From assembly GCF_029227915.1 (NCBI RefSeq), contig NC_079881.1, forward strand, positions 9,734,001-9,798,000: a stretch of DNA of 64,000 nucleotides, given 5' to 3'. The position numbers and the translations under genes are program-made. Shown piece by piece: positions 16,247-25,574 of the stretch; position 1 is the first letter of the stretch, and the number at the start of each line of letters is the position of its first letter. The notes beneath the pieces were generated by a model. That model was given only the letters and a program-made list of their open reading frames with translations. It was not told the DNA's origin and searched no databases. The stretch comes from Hydractinia symbiolongicarpus. Taxonomy: Eukaryota; Cnidaria; Hydrozoa; Anthoathecata; Hydractiniidae.

Positions 16247-16319
16247 GCATTGTTAGCGCAGTAGGCAGCGCGTCAGTCTCATAATCTGAAGGTCATGAGT
16301 TCGATCCTCACACAGGGCA
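16247..16319 (+). tRNA. tRNA-Met (CAT), elongator
   Basis: Unit 27. C3 to A as unit 21. Confidence 0.75.
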
Positions 16320-16383
16320 AGGCTTTTAAATGCCGCAGTGAATCAAATGTTTGACGCCTATTACAAAACTAGCAACTTAACAA

Positions 16384-16456
16384 TGATTCCGCCCGGGCTC
16401 GAACCTGGGACCTTGCGCGTGTGAAGCGCACGTGATAACCGCTACACTACGGAATC
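16384..16456 (-). tRNA. tRNA-Val (CAC)
   Basis: Unit 27. One T-stem change. Confidence 0.85.
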
Positions 16457-16547
16457 CAATGTATTTTGGAACCTATGACGAAGGAAAGCAATACAAGGCT
16501 AAAATAGCTAGAGAAAAAAGCAAAAACATGTCGCTTGTTAGGTGCCA

Positions 16548-16620
16548 TATTCCGTAGTGTAGTGTTTATCACGTGCGCTTTACACGCGCAAGGTCCCCGG
16601 TTCGAGCCCGGGCGGAATCA
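16548..16620 (+). tRNA. tRNA-Val (TAC)
   Basis: Unit 28. T1 and A-box change as units 14 and 22. Confidence 0.7.
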
Positions 16621-16660
16621 TTGATGTTTCCGCGAAGCGAACCTCGGAAGAGCGTCTGTA

Positions 16661-16732
16661 GGTTTCATGGTGTAATGGCTAGCACTCAGGACTCTGAATC
16701 CTGCGATCCGAGTTCAAGTCTCGGTGGAACCT
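16661..16732 (+). tRNA. tRNA-Gln (CTG)
   Basis: Unit 28. T5 and D-loop C. Confidence 0.82.
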
Positions 16733-16863
16733 GTGCCGTTATTTGTGCCTCGGAAGCACCTATTGGGCGTTTTGAAGCAACGGCACTTCAAATATTTTAG
16801 TCATTTGCAAGAAGACATTGTAATAACAACGTTCTTCTGAAATGCATCGGATTAGGGCACAGT

Positions 16864-16936
16864 GCCTTGTTAGTGCAGTAGGCAGCGCGTCAGTCTTATA
16901 ATCTGAAGGTCGTGAGTTCGATCCTCACACAGGGCA
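16864..16936 (+). tRNA. tRNA with Met body and TAT anticodon (Ile-type)
   Basis: Unit 28. Loop CTTATAA with the normal flanking stem, the same as unit 14. Confidence 0.75.
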
Positions 16937-17000
16937 AGGCTTTTAAAAGCCGCAGTGAATCAAATTTTTGACGCCTATTACAAAACTAGCAACTCAACAA

Positions 17001-17073
17001 TGATTCCGCCCGGGCTCGAACCGGGGACCTTGCGCCTGTAAAGCGCACGTGATAACCGCTACACTACGGAATC
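17001..17073 (-). tRNA. tRNA-Val (TAC) on - strand
   Basis: Unit 28. Loop TTTACAG; one base change turns CAC into TAC. Confidence 0.82.
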
Positions 17074-17164
17074 CAATGAATTTTGGAACCTATGACGAAG
17101 GAAAGCAATACAAAGCTAAAATAGCTAGAGGTAAAAGCAAAAACATGTCGCTTTTTAGTTGCCA

Positions 17165-17237
17165 GATTCCGTAGTGTAGTGCTTATCACGTGCGCTTAAC
17201 ACGCACAAGGTCCCCGGTTCGAGCCCGGGCGGAATCA
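17165..17237 (+). tRNA. tRNA-Val (AAC)
   Basis: Unit 29. Same changes as unit 15. Confidence 0.75.
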
Positions 17238-17277
17238 TTGATGTTTTCGCAAAGCGAACCTCGGAAGAGCCTCTGTA

Positions 17278-17349
17278 GGTTCCATGGTGTAATGGTTAGC
17301 ACTCAGGATTCTGAATCCTGCGATCCGAGTTCAAGTCTCGGTGGAACCT
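17278..17349 (+). tRNA. tRNA-Gln (CTG)
   Basis: Unit 29. Base 32 is T. Confidence 0.88.
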
Positions 17350-17480
17350 GTGCCGTTAGTTGTGCCTCGGAAACACCTATTCGGTGTTTGGAAGCAACGG
17401 CACTTCAAATATTTTAGTCATTTGCAAGAAGACATTGTAATAACAACGTTCTTCTGAAATGCATCGGACTAGGGCACAGT

Positions 17481-17553
17481 GCCTTGTTAGCGCAGTAGGC
17501 AGCGCGTCAGTCTCATAATCTGAAGGTCGTGAGTTCGATCCTCACACAGGGCA
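17481..17553 (+). tRNA. tRNA-Met (CAT), elongator
   Basis: Unit 29, consensus. Confidence 0.93.
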
Positions 17554-17617
17554 AGGCTTTTAAAAGCCGCAGTGAATCAGATGTTTGATGCCTATTACAA
17601 AACTAGCAACTCAACAA

Positions 17618-17690
17618 TGATTCCGCCCGGGCTCGAACTGGGGACCTTGGGCGTGTGAAGCGCACGTGATAACCGCTACACTACGGAATC
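17618..17690 (-). tRNA. tRNA-Val (CAC)
   Basis: Unit 29. Same changes as unit 15. Confidence 0.75.
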
Positions 17691-17783
17691 CAATGAATTT
17701 TGGAACCGATGGCGAAGGAAAGCAATACAAGGCTAAAATAGCTAGAAAAAAAAGCAAAAACATGTCGCTTGTTAGTTTTGCCA

Positions 17784-17856
17784 CATTCCGTAGTGTTGTG
17801 GTTATCACGTGCGTTTAACACGCGCAAAGTCCCCGGTTCGAGCCCGGGCGGAATCA
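17784..17856 (+). tRNA. tRNA-Val (AAC)
   Basis: Unit 30. C1 copy; last AAC before a long run of TAC units. Confidence 0.7.
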
Positions 17857-17896
17857 TTGATGTTTCCGCGAAGCGAACCTCGGAAGAGCCTCTGTA

Positions 17897-17968
17897 GGTT
17901 CCATGGTGTAATGGTTAGCACTCAGGACTCTGAATCCTGCGATCCGAGTTCAAGTCTCGGCGGAACCT
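17897..17968 (+). tRNA. tRNA-Gln (CTG)
   Basis: Unit 30. C66. Confidence 0.82.
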
Positions 17969-18099
17969 GTGCCGTTAGTTGTGCCTTGGAAGCAACTATT
18001 GGGCGTTGGGAAGCAACGGCACTTCAAATATTTTAGTCATTTGCAAGGAGACATTGTAATAACAACGTTCTTCTGAAATGCATCGGATTAGGGCACAGT

Positions 18100-18172
18100 G
18101 CCTTGTTAGCGCAGTAGGCAGCGCGTCAGTCTCATAATCTGAAGGTCGTGAGTTCGATCCTCCCACAGGGCA
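18100..18172 (+). tRNA. tRNA-Met (CAT), elongator
   Basis: Unit 30. One T-stem A to C change. Confidence 0.82.
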
Positions 18173-18236
18173 AGGCTTTTAAAAGCCGCAGCGAATCAAA
18201 TGTTTGACGCCTATTACAAAACTAGCAACTCAACAA

Positions 18237-18309
18237 TGATTCTGCCCGAGCTCGAACCGGGGACCTTGCGCGTGTGAAGCGCACGTGATAACCGCTACAC
18301 TACGTAATC
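18237..18309 (-). tRNA. tRNA-Val (CAC)
   Basis: Unit 30. A5 type. Confidence 0.8.
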
Positions 18310-18400
18310 CAATGGATTTTGGAACCTATGACGAAGGAAAGCAATACAAGGCTAAAATAGCTAGAGAAAAAAGCAAAAACATGTCGCTTGTTAGTTGCCA

Positions 18401-18473
18401 GATTCCGTAGTGTAGTGGTTATCACGTGCGCTTTACACGCGCCAGGTCCCCGGTTCGAGCCCGGGCGGAGTCA
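18401..18473 (+). tRNA. tRNA-Val (TAC)
   Basis: Unit 31. Base 44 A to C; A70 to G. Confidence 0.85.
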
Positions 18474-18513
18474 TTGATGCTTCTGCGAAGCGAACCTCGG
18501 AAGAGCCTCTGTA

Positions 18514-18585
18514 GGTTCCATGGTGTAATGGTTACCACTCAGGACTTTGAATCCTGCGATCCGAGTTCAAGTCTCGGTGGAACCT
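18514..18585 (+). tRNA. tRNA-Gln (TTG)
   Basis: Unit 31. Loop CTTTGAA; G22 to C. Confidence 0.82.
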
Positions 18586-18716
18586 GTGCCGTTATTTGTG
18601 CCTCGGAAGCAACTATTGGGCGTTGGGAAGCAACGGCACTTCAAATATTTTAGTCATTTGCAAGGAGACATTGTAATAACAACGTTCTTCTGAAATGCAT
18701 CGGATTAGGGCACAGT

Positions 18717-18789
18717 GCCTTGTTAGCGCAGTAGGCAGCGCGTCAGTCTCATAATCTGAAGGTCGTGAGTTCGATCCTCCCACAGGGCA
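18717..18789 (+). tRNA. tRNA-Met (CAT), elongator
   Basis: Unit 31. One T-stem A to C change. Confidence 0.82.
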
Positions 18790-18853
18790 AGGCTTTTAAA
18801 AGCCGCAGTGAATCAAATGTTTGACGCCTATTACAAAACTAGCAACTCAACAA

Positions 18854-18926
18854 TGATTCTGCCCGAGCTCGAACCGGGGACCTTGCGCGTGTGAAGCGCA
18901 CGTGATAACCGCTACACTACGTAATC
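18854..18926 (-). tRNA. tRNA-Val (CAC)
   Basis: Unit 31. A5 type. Confidence 0.8.
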
Positions 18927-19017
18927 CAATGGATTTTGGAACCTATGACGAAGGAAAGCAATACAAGGCTAAAATAGCTAGAGAAAAAAGCAAAAACATG
19001 TCGCTTGTTTGTTGCCA

Positions 19018-19090
19018 GATTCCGTAGTGTAGTGGTTATCACGTGCGCTTTACACGCGCAAGGTCCCCGGTTCGAGCCCGGGCGGAGTCA
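19018..19090 (+). tRNA. tRNA-Val (TAC)
   Basis: Unit 32. A70 to G. Confidence 0.88.
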
Positions 19091-19130
19091 TTGATGCTTC
19101 TGCGAAGCGAACCTCGGAAGAGCCTCTGTA

Positions 19131-19202
19131 GGTTCCATGGTGTAATGGTTACCACTCAGGACTTTGAATCCTGCGATCCGAGTTCAAGTCTCGGTGGAAC
19201 CT
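19131..19202 (+). tRNA. tRNA-Gln (TTG)
   Basis: Unit 32. Loop CTTTGAA; G22 to C. Confidence 0.82.
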
Positions 19203-19333
19203 GTGCCGTTATTTGTGCCTCGGAAGCACCTATTGGGCGTTTGGAAGCAACGGCACTTCAAATATTTTAGTCATTTGCAAGAAGACATTGCAATAACAAC
19301 GTTCTTCTGAAATGCATCGGATTAGGGCACAGT

Positions 19334-19406
19334 GCCTTGTTAGCGCAGTAGGCAGCGCGTCAGTCTCATAATCTGAAGGTCGTGAGTGCGATCCTCATAC
19401 AGGGCA
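19334..19406 (+). tRNA. tRNA-Met (CAT), elongator
   Basis: Unit 32. T54 to G as unit 25. Confidence 0.7.
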
Positions 19407-19470
19407 AGGCTTTTAAAAGCCGCAGTGAATCAAATGTTTGACGCCTATTACAAAACTAGCAACTCAACAA

Positions 19471-19543
19471 TGATTCCGCCCGAGCTCGAACCGGGGACCT
19501 TGCGCGTGTGAAGCGCACGTGATAACCGCTACACTACGTAATC
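19471..19543 (-). tRNA. tRNA-Val (CAC)
   Basis: Unit 32. A5 type. Confidence 0.8.
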
Positions 19544-19634
19544 CAATGAATTTTGGAACCTATGACGAAGGAAAGCAATACAAGGCTAAAATAGCTAGAG
19601 AAAAAAGCAAAAACATGTCGCTTGTTAGTTGCCA

Positions 19635-19707
19635 GATTCCGTTGTGTAGTGGTTATCACGTGCGCTTTACACGCGCAAGGTCCCCGGTTCGAGCCCGGGC
19701 GGAATCA
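19635..19707 (+). tRNA. tRNA-Val (TAC)
   Basis: Unit 33. A9 to T as unit 26. Confidence 0.87.
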
Positions 19708-19747
19708 TTGATGTTTCCGCGAAGCGAACCTCGAAAGAGCCTCTGTA

Positions 19748-19819
19748 GGTTCCATGGTGTAATGGTTAGCACTCAGGACTCTGAATCCTGCGATCCGAGT
19801 TCAAGTCTCGGTGGAACCT
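19748..19819 (+). tRNA. tRNA-Gln (CTG)
   Basis: Unit 33, consensus. Confidence 0.93.
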
Positions 19820-19950
19820 GTGCCGTTATTTGTGCCTCGGAAGCACCTATTGGGCGTTTGGAAGCAACGGCGGTTCAAATATTTTAGTCATTTGCAAGAA
19901 GACATTGTAATAACAACGTTCTTCTGAAATGCATCGGATTAGGGCACAGT

Positions 19951-20023
19951 GCCTTGTTAGCGCAGTAGGCAGCGCGTCAGTCTCATAATCTGAGGGTCGA
20001 GAGTTCGATCCTCACACAGGGCA
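19951..20023 (+). tRNA. tRNA-Met (CAT), elongator
   Basis: Unit 33. Changes at the variable loop and T-stem edge. Confidence 0.82.
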
Positions 20024-20087
20024 AGGCTTTTAAAAGCCGCAGTGAATCAAATGTTTGACGCCTATTACAAAACTAGCAACTCAACAA

Positions 20088-20160
20088 TGATTCAGCCCGA
20101 GCACGAACCGGGAACCTTGCGCGTGTGAAGCGCACGTGATAACTGCTACACTACGTAATC
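20088..20160 (-). tRNA. tRNA-Val (CAC)
   Basis: Unit 33. A5 type; A58 to T in the T-loop damages the B box; acceptor change. Confidence 0.65.
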
Positions 20161-20251
20161 CAATGAATTTTGGAACCTATGACGAAGGAAAGCAATACAA
20201 GGCTAAAATAGCTAGAGAAAAAAGCAAAAACATGTCGCTTGTTAGTTGCCA

Positions 20252-20324
20252 GATTCCATAGTGTAGTGGTTATCACGTGCGCTTTACACGCGCAAGGTCC
20301 CCAGTTCGAGCCCGGGCGGAATCA
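20252..20324 (+). tRNA. tRNA-Val (TAC)
   Basis: Unit 34. G7 to A and T-stem G52 to A. Confidence 0.72.
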
Positions 20325-20364
20325 TTGATGTTTCCGCGAACCGAACCTCGGAAGAGCCTCTGTA

Positions 20365-20436
20365 AGTTCCATGGTGTAATGGTTACCACTCAGGACTCTG
20401 AATCTTGGGATCCGAGTTCAAGTCTCGGTGGAACCT
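20365..20436 (+). tRNA. tRNA-Gln (CTG)
   Basis: Unit 34. G1 to A (A1-C72), G22 to C and CTTGGGA variant after the anticodon. Confidence 0.7.
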
Positions 20437-20567
20437 GTGCCGTTATTTGTGCTTCGGAAGCACCTATTGGGCGTTTGGAAGCAACGGCAATTCAAATATT
20501 TTAGTCATTTGCAAGAAGACATTGTAATAACAACGTTCTTCTGAAATGCATCGGATTAGGGCACAGT

Positions 20568-20640
20568 GCCTTGTTAGCGCAGTAGGCAGCGCGTCAGTCT
20601 CATAATCTGAAGGTCGTGAGTTCGATCCTCACACAGGGCA
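20568..20640 (+). tRNA. tRNA-Met (CAT), elongator
   Basis: Unit 34, consensus. Confidence 0.93.
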
Positions 20641-20704
20641 AGGCTTTTAAAAGCCGCAGTGACTCAAATGTTTGACTCCTATTACAAAACTAGCAACTCA
20701 ACAA

Positions 20705-20777
20705 TGATTCCGCCCGAGCTCGAACCGGGGACCTTGCGCGTGTGAAGCGCACGTGATAACCGCTACACTACGTAATC
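20705..20777 (-). tRNA. tRNA-Val (CAC)
   Basis: Unit 34. A5 type. Confidence 0.82.
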
Positions 20778-20868
20778 CAATGAATTTTGGAACCTATGAC
20801 GAAAGAAAGCAATACAAGGCTAAAATAGATAGAGAAAAAAGCAAAAACATGTCGCTTGTTAGTTGCCA

Positions 20869-20941
20869 GATTCCGTAGTGTAGTGGTTATCACGTGCGCT
20901 TTACACGCGCAAGGTCCCCGGTTCGAGCCCGGGCGGAATCA
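20869..20941 (+). tRNA. tRNA-Val (TAC)
   Basis: Unit 35, consensus; no T run at all before Gln (TGATGGGTTCG). Confidence 0.93.
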
Positions 20942-20981
20942 TTGATGGGTTCGCGAAGCGAACCTCGGAAGAGCCTCTGTA

Positions 20982-21053
20982 GGTTCCATAGTGTAATGGT
21001 TAGCACTCAGGACTTTGAATCCTGCGATCCGAGTTCAAGTCTCGGTGGAACCT
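20982..21053 (+). tRNA. tRNA-Gln (TTG)
   Basis: Unit 35. Loop CTTTGAA; G10 to A in the D-stem. Confidence 0.78.
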
Positions 21054-21184
21054 GTGCCGTTATTTGTGCCTTGGAAGCACCTATTGGGCGTTTGGAAGCA
21101 ACGGCACTTCAAATATTTTATTCATTTGCAAGAAGACATTGTAATAACAACGTTCTTCTGAAATGCATCGGATTAGGGCACAGT

Positions 21185-21257
21185 GCCTTGTTAGCGCAGT
21201 AGGCAGCGCGTCAGTCTCATAATCTGAAGGTCGAGAGTTCGATCCTCACACAGGGCA
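21185..21257 (+). tRNA. tRNA-Met (CAT), elongator
   Basis: Unit 35. One T-stem-edge change; the palindromic terminator after it is altered. Confidence 0.87.
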
Positions 21258-21320
21258 TTGTTTTAAAAGCAGCAGTGAATCAAATGTTTGACGCCTATTA
21301 CAAAACTAGCAACTCAACAA

Positions 21321-21393
21321 TGATTCCGCCCGAGCACGAACCGGGAACCTTGCGCGTGTGAAGCGCACGTGATAACCGCTACACTACGTAATC
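21321..21393 (-). tRNA. tRNA-Val (CAC)
   Basis: Unit 35. A5 type with A58 to T. Confidence 0.65.
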
Positions 21394-21484
21394 CAATGAA
21401 TTTTGGAACCTATGACGAAGGAAAGCAATACAAGGCTAAAATAGCTAGAGAAAAAAGCAAAAACATGTCGCTTGTTAGTTGCCA

Positions 21485-21557
21485 GATTCCGTAGTGTAGT
21501 GGTTATCACGTGCGCTTTACACGCGCAAGGTCCCCGGTTCGAGCCCGGGCGGAATCA
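21485..21557 (+). tRNA. tRNA-Val (TAC)
   Basis: Unit 36, consensus; followed by TTTT. Confidence 0.93.
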
Positions 21558-21597
21558 TTGATGTTTTCGCGAAGCGAACCTCGGAAGAGCCTCTGTA

Positions 21598-21669
21598 GGT
21601 TCCATGGTGTAATGGTTAGCACTCAGGACTCTGAATCCTGCGATCCGAATTCAAGTCTCGGTGGAACCT
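21598..21669 (+). tRNA. tRNA-Gln (CTG)
   Basis: Unit 36. G53 to A breaks G53-C61. Confidence 0.78.
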
Positions 21670-21800
21670 GTGCCGTTATTTGTGCCTCGGAAGCACCTAT
21701 TGGGCGTTTGGAAGCAACGGCACTTCAAATATTTTAGTTATTTGCAAGAAGACATTGTAATAACAACGTTCTTCTGAAATGCATCGGATTAAAGCACAGT

Positions 21801-21873
21801 GCCTTGTTAGCGCAGTAGGCAGCGCGTCAGTCTCATAATCTGAAGGTCGAGAGTTCGATCCTCACACAGGGCA
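21801..21873 (+). tRNA. tRNA-Met (CAT), elongator
   Basis: Unit 36. One T-stem-edge change (CGAGAG). Confidence 0.87.
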
Positions 21874-21937
21874 AGGCTTTTAAAAGCCGCAGTGAATCAA
21901 ATGTTTGACGCCTATTACAAAACTAGCAACTCAACAA

Positions 21938-22010
21938 TGATTCCGCCCGAGCACGAACCGGGAACCTTGCGCGTGTGAAGCGCACGTGATAACCGCTACA
22001 CTACGTAATC
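21938..22010 (-). tRNA. tRNA-Val (CAC)
   Basis: Unit 36. A5 type with A58 to T. Confidence 0.65.
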
Positions 22011-22101
22011 CAATGAATTTTGGAACCTATGACGAAGGAAAGCAATACAAGGCTAAAATAGCTAGAGAAAAAAGCAAAAACATGTCGCTTGTTAGTTGCC
22101 A

Positions 22102-22174
22102 GATTCCGTAGTGTAGTGGTTATCACGTGCGCTTTACACGCGCAAGGTCCCCAATTCGAGCCCGGGCGGAGTCA
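22102..22174 (+). tRNA. tRNA-Val (TAC), damaged B box
   Basis: Unit 37. G52 and G53 are both A (AATTCGA), so the T-stem and B box are damaged. Confidence 0.6.
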
Positions 22175-22214
22175 TTGATGTTTCCGCGAAGCGAGCCTCG
22201 GAAGAGCCTCTGTA

Positions 22215-22286
22215 AGTTCCATGGTGTAATGGTTAGCACTCAGGACTCTGAATCTTGGGATCCGAGTTCAAGTCTCGGTGGAACCT
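22215..22286 (+). tRNA. tRNA-Gln (CTG)
   Basis: Unit 37. A1 and CTTGGGA variant. Confidence 0.73.
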
Positions 22287-22417
22287 GTGCCGTTATTTGT
22301 GCTTCGGAAGCACCTATTGGGCGTTTGGAAGCAACGGCACTTCAAATATTTTAGTCATTTGCAAGAAGACATTGTAATAACAACGTTCTTCTGAAATGCA
22401 TCGGATTAGGGCACAGT

Positions 22418-22490
22418 GCCTTGTTAGCGCAGTAGGCAGCGCGTCAGTCTCATAATCTGAAGGTCGTGAGTTCGATCCTCACACAGGGCA
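22418..22490 (+). tRNA. tRNA-Met (CAT), elongator
   Basis: Unit 37, consensus. Confidence 0.93.
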
Positions 22491-22554
22491 AGGCTTTTAA
22501 AAGCCGCAGTGAATCAAATGTTTGACGCCTATTACAAAACTAGCAACTCAACAA

Positions 22555-22627
22555 TGATTCCGCCCGAGCTCGAACCGGGGACCTTGCGCGTGTGAAGCGC
22601 ACGTGATAACCGCTACACTACGTAATC
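22555..22627 (-). tRNA. tRNA-Val (CAC)
   Basis: Unit 37. A5 type. Confidence 0.82.
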
Positions 22628-22718
22628 CAATGAATTTTGGAACCTATGACGAAGGAAAGCATTACAAGGCTAAAATAGCTAGAGAAAAAAGCAAAAACAT
22701 GTCGCTTGTTAGTTGCCA

Positions 22719-22791
22719 GATTCCGTAGTGTAGTGGTTATCACGTGCGCTTTACACGCGCAAGGTCCCCGGTTCGAGCCCGGGCGGAATCA
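22719..22791 (+). tRNA. tRNA-Val (TAC)
   Basis: Unit 38, consensus; followed by TTTT. Confidence 0.93.
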
Positions 22792-22831
22792 TTGATGTTT
22801 TCGCGAAGCGAACCTCGGAAGAGCCTCTGTA

Positions 22832-22903
22832 GGTTCCATGGTGTAATGGTTAGCACTCAGGACTCTGAATCCTGCGATCCGAGTTCAAGTCTCGGTGGAA
22901 CCT
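22832..22903 (+). tRNA. tRNA-Gln (CTG)
   Basis: Unit 38, consensus. Confidence 0.93.
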
Positions 22904-23034
22904 GTGCCGTTATTTGTGCTTCGGAAGCACCTATTGGGCGTTTGGAAGCAACGGCACTTCAAATATTTTAGTCATTTGCAAGAAGACATTGTAATAACAA
23001 CGTTCTTCTGAAATGCATCGGATTAGGGCACAGT

Positions 23035-23107
23035 GCCTTGTTAGCGCAGTAGGCAGCGCGTCAGTCTCATAATCTGAAGGTCGTGAGTTCGATCCTCACA
23101 CAGGGCA
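23035..23107 (+). tRNA. tRNA-Met (CAT), elongator
   Basis: Unit 38, consensus. Confidence 0.93.
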
Positions 23108-23171
23108 AGGCTTTTAAAAGCCGCAGTGAATCAAATGTTTGACGCCTATTACAAAACTAGCAACTCAACAA

Positions 23172-23244
23172 TGATTCCGCCCGAGCTCGAACCGGGGACC
23201 TTGCGCGTGTGAAGCGCACGTGATAACCGCTACACTACGTAATC
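23172..23244 (-). tRNA. tRNA-Val (CAC)
   Basis: Unit 38. A5 type. Confidence 0.82.
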
Positions 23245-23335
23245 CAATGAATTTTGGAACCTATGACGAAGGAAAGCATTACAAGGCTAAAATAGCTAGA
23301 GAAAAAAGCAAAAACATGTCGCTTGTTAGTTGCCA

Positions 23336-23408
23336 GATTCCGTAGTGTAGTGGTTATCACGTGCGCTTTACACGCGCAAGGTCCCCGGTTCGAGCCCGGG
23401 CGGAATCA
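23336..23408 (+). tRNA. tRNA-Val (TAC)
   Basis: Unit 39, consensus; followed by TTTT. Confidence 0.93.
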
Positions 23409-23448
23409 TTGATGTTTTCGCGAAGCGAACCTCGGAAGAGCCTCTGTA

Positions 23449-23520
23449 GGTTCCATGGTGTAATGGTTAGCACTCAGGACTCTGAATCCTGCGATCCGAG
23501 TTCAAGTCTCGGTGGAACCT
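23449..23520 (+). tRNA. tRNA-Gln (CTG)
   Basis: Unit 39, consensus. Confidence 0.93.
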
Positions 23521-23651
23521 GTGCCGTTATTTGTGCCTCGGAAGCACCTATTGGGCGTTTGGAAGCAACGGCACTTCAAATATTTTAGTCATTTGCAAGA
23601 AGACATTGTAATAACAACGTTCTTCTGAAATGCATCGGATTAGGGCTCAGT

Positions 23652-23724
23652 GCCTTGTTAGCGCAGTAGGCAGCGCGTCAGTCTCATAATCTGAAGGTCG
23701 TGATTTCGATCCTCACACAGGGCA
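23652..23724 (+). tRNA. tRNA-Met (CAT), elongator
   Basis: Unit 39. G53 to T at the B-box edge. Confidence 0.75.
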
Positions 23725-23788
23725 AGGCTTTTAAAAGCCGCAGTGAATCAAATGTTTGACGCCTATTACAAAACTAGCAACTCAACAA

Positions 23789-23860
23789 TGATTCCGCCCG
23801 AGCTCGAACCGGGACCCTGCGCGTGTGAAGCGCACGTGATAACCGCTACACTACGTAATC
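23789..23860 (-). tRNA. tRNA-Val (CAC), 72 nt
   Basis: Unit 39. One base is lost between anticodon arm and T-arm; A5 type. The same form recurs in units 47 and 51. Confidence 0.7.
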
Positions 23861-23951
23861 CAATGAATTTTGGAACCTATGACGAAGGAAAGCAATACAA
23901 GGCTAAAATAGCTAGAGAAAAAAGCAAAAACATGTCGCTTGTTAGTTGCCA

Positions 23952-24024
23952 GATTCCGTAGTGTAGTGGTTATCACGTGCGCTTTACACGCGCAAGGTCC
24001 CCAGTTCGAGCCCGGGCGGAATCA
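23952..24024 (+). tRNA. tRNA-Val (TAC)
   Basis: Unit 40. T-stem G52 to A (CCAG). Confidence 0.77.
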
Positions 24025-24064
24025 TTGATGTTTCCGCGAAGCGAACCTCGGAAGAGCCTCTGTA

Positions 24065-24136
24065 AGTTCCATGGTGTAATGGTTAGCACTCAGGACTCTG
24101 AATCTTGGGATCCGAGTTCAAGTCTCGGTGGAACCT
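24065..24136 (+). tRNA. tRNA-Gln (CTG)
   Basis: Unit 40. A1 and CTTGGGA variant. Confidence 0.73.
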
Positions 24137-24267
24137 GTGCCGTTATTTGTGCTTCGGAAGCACCTATTGGGCGTTTGGAAGCAACGGCACTTCAAATATT
24201 TTAGTCATTTGCAAGAAGACATTGTAATAACAACGTTCTTCTGAAATGCATCGGATTAGGGCACAGT

Positions 24268-24340
24268 GCCTTGTTAGCGCAGTAGGCAGCGCGTCAGTCT
24301 CATAATCTGAAGGTCGTGAGTTCGATCCTCACACAGGGCA
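24268..24340 (+). tRNA. tRNA-Met (CAT), elongator
   Basis: Unit 40, consensus. Confidence 0.93.
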
Positions 24341-24404
24341 AGGCTTTTAAAAGCCGCAGTGAATCAAATGTTTGACGCCTATTACAAAACTAGCAACTCA
24401 ACAA

Positions 24405-24477
24405 TGATTCCGCCCGAGCTCGAACCGGGGACCTTGCGCGTGTGAAGCGCACGTGATAACCGCTACACTACGTAATC
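24405..24477 (-). tRNA. tRNA-Val (CAC)
   Basis: Unit 40. A5 type. Confidence 0.82.
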
Positions 24478-24568
24478 CAATGAATTTTGGAACCTATGAC
24501 GAAGGAAAGCAATACAAGGCTAAAATAGCTAGAGAAAAAAGCAAAAACATGTCGCTTGTTAGTTGCCA

Positions 24569-24641
24569 GATTCCGTAGTGTAGTGGTTATCACGTGCGCT
24601 TTACACGCGCAAGGTCCCCGGTTCGAGCCCGGGCGGAATCA
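24569..24641 (+). tRNA. tRNA-Val (TAC)
   Basis: Unit 41, consensus; followed by TTTT. Confidence 0.93.
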
Positions 24642-24681
24642 TTGATGTTTTCGCGAAGCGAACCTCGGAAGAGCCTCTGTA

Positions 24682-24753
24682 GGTTCCATGGTGTAATGGT
24701 TAGCACTCAGGACTCTGAATCCTGCGATCCGAGTTCAAGTCTCGGTGGAACCT
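24682..24753 (+). tRNA. tRNA-Gln (CTG)
   Basis: Unit 41, consensus. Confidence 0.93.
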
Positions 24754-24884
24754 GTGCCGTTATTTGTGCTCCGGAAGCACCTATGGGGCGTTTGGAAGCA
24801 ACGGCACTTCAAATATTTTAGTCATTTGCAAGAAGACATTGTAATAACAACGTTCTTCTGAAATGCATCGGATTAGGGCACAGT

Positions 24885-24957
24885 GCCTTGTTAGCGCAGT
24901 AGGCAGCGCGTCAGTCTCATAATCTGAAGGTCGTGAGTTCGATCCTCACACAGGGCA
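24885..24957 (+). tRNA. tRNA-Met (CAT), elongator
   Basis: Unit 41, consensus. Confidence 0.93.
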
Positions 24958-25021
24958 AGGCTTTTAAAAGCCGCAGTGAATCAAATGTTTGACGCCTATT
25001 ACAAAACTAGCAACTCAACAA

Positions 25022-25094
25022 TGATTCCGCCCGAGCTCGAACCGGGGACCTTGCGCGTGTGAAGCGCACGTGATAACCGCTACACTACGTAATC
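25022..25094 (-). tRNA. tRNA-Val (CAC)
   Basis: Unit 41. A5 type. Confidence 0.82.
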
Positions 25095-25185
25095 CAATGA
25101 ATTTTGGAACCTATGACGAAGGAAAGCAATACAAGGCTAAAATAGCTAGAGAAAAAAGCAAAAACATGTCGCTTGTTAGTTGCCA

Positions 25186-25258
25186 GATTCCATAGTGTAG
25201 TGGTTATCACGTGCGCTTTACACGCGCAAGGTCCCCCATTCGAGCCCGGGCGGAATCA
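25186..25258 (+). tRNA. tRNA-Val (TAC)
   Basis: Unit 42. G7 to A; T-stem changed to CCCCA before TTCGAGC. Confidence 0.65.
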
Positions 25259-25298
25259 TTGATGTTTCCGCGAAGCAAACCTCGGAAGAGCCTCTGTA

Positions 25299-25370
25299 GG
25301 TTCCATGGTGTAATGGTTAGCACTCAGGACTCTGAATCCTGCAATCCGAGTTCAAGTCTTGGTGGAACCT
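25299..25370 (+). tRNA. tRNA-Gln (CTG)
   Basis: Unit 42. Variable-loop change and one T-stem C to T. Confidence 0.83.
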
Positions 25371-25501
25371 GTGCCGTTATTTGTGCCTCGGAAGCACCTA
25401 TTGGGCGTTTAGAAGCAACGGCACTTCAAATATTGTAGTCATTTGCAAGAAGACATTGTAATAACAACGTTCTTCTGAAATGCATCGGATTAGGGCACAG
25501 T

Positions 25502-25574
25502 GCCTTGTTAGCGCAGTAGGCAGCGCGTCAGTCTCATAATCTGAAGGTCGTGAGTTCGATCCTCACACAGGGCA
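25502..25574 (+). tRNA. tRNA-Met (CAT), elongator
   Basis: Unit 42, consensus. Confidence 0.93.

Larger units (their letters stand above)
20252..22101. repeat. Higher-order repeat C, copy 1 (units 34-36)
   Basis: Matches units 44-46 at offset 5933, sharing CATTGTTTTAAAAGCAGCAG after Met of units 35 and 45 and AAAATAGATAG in the divergent spacer. Confidence 0.8.
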
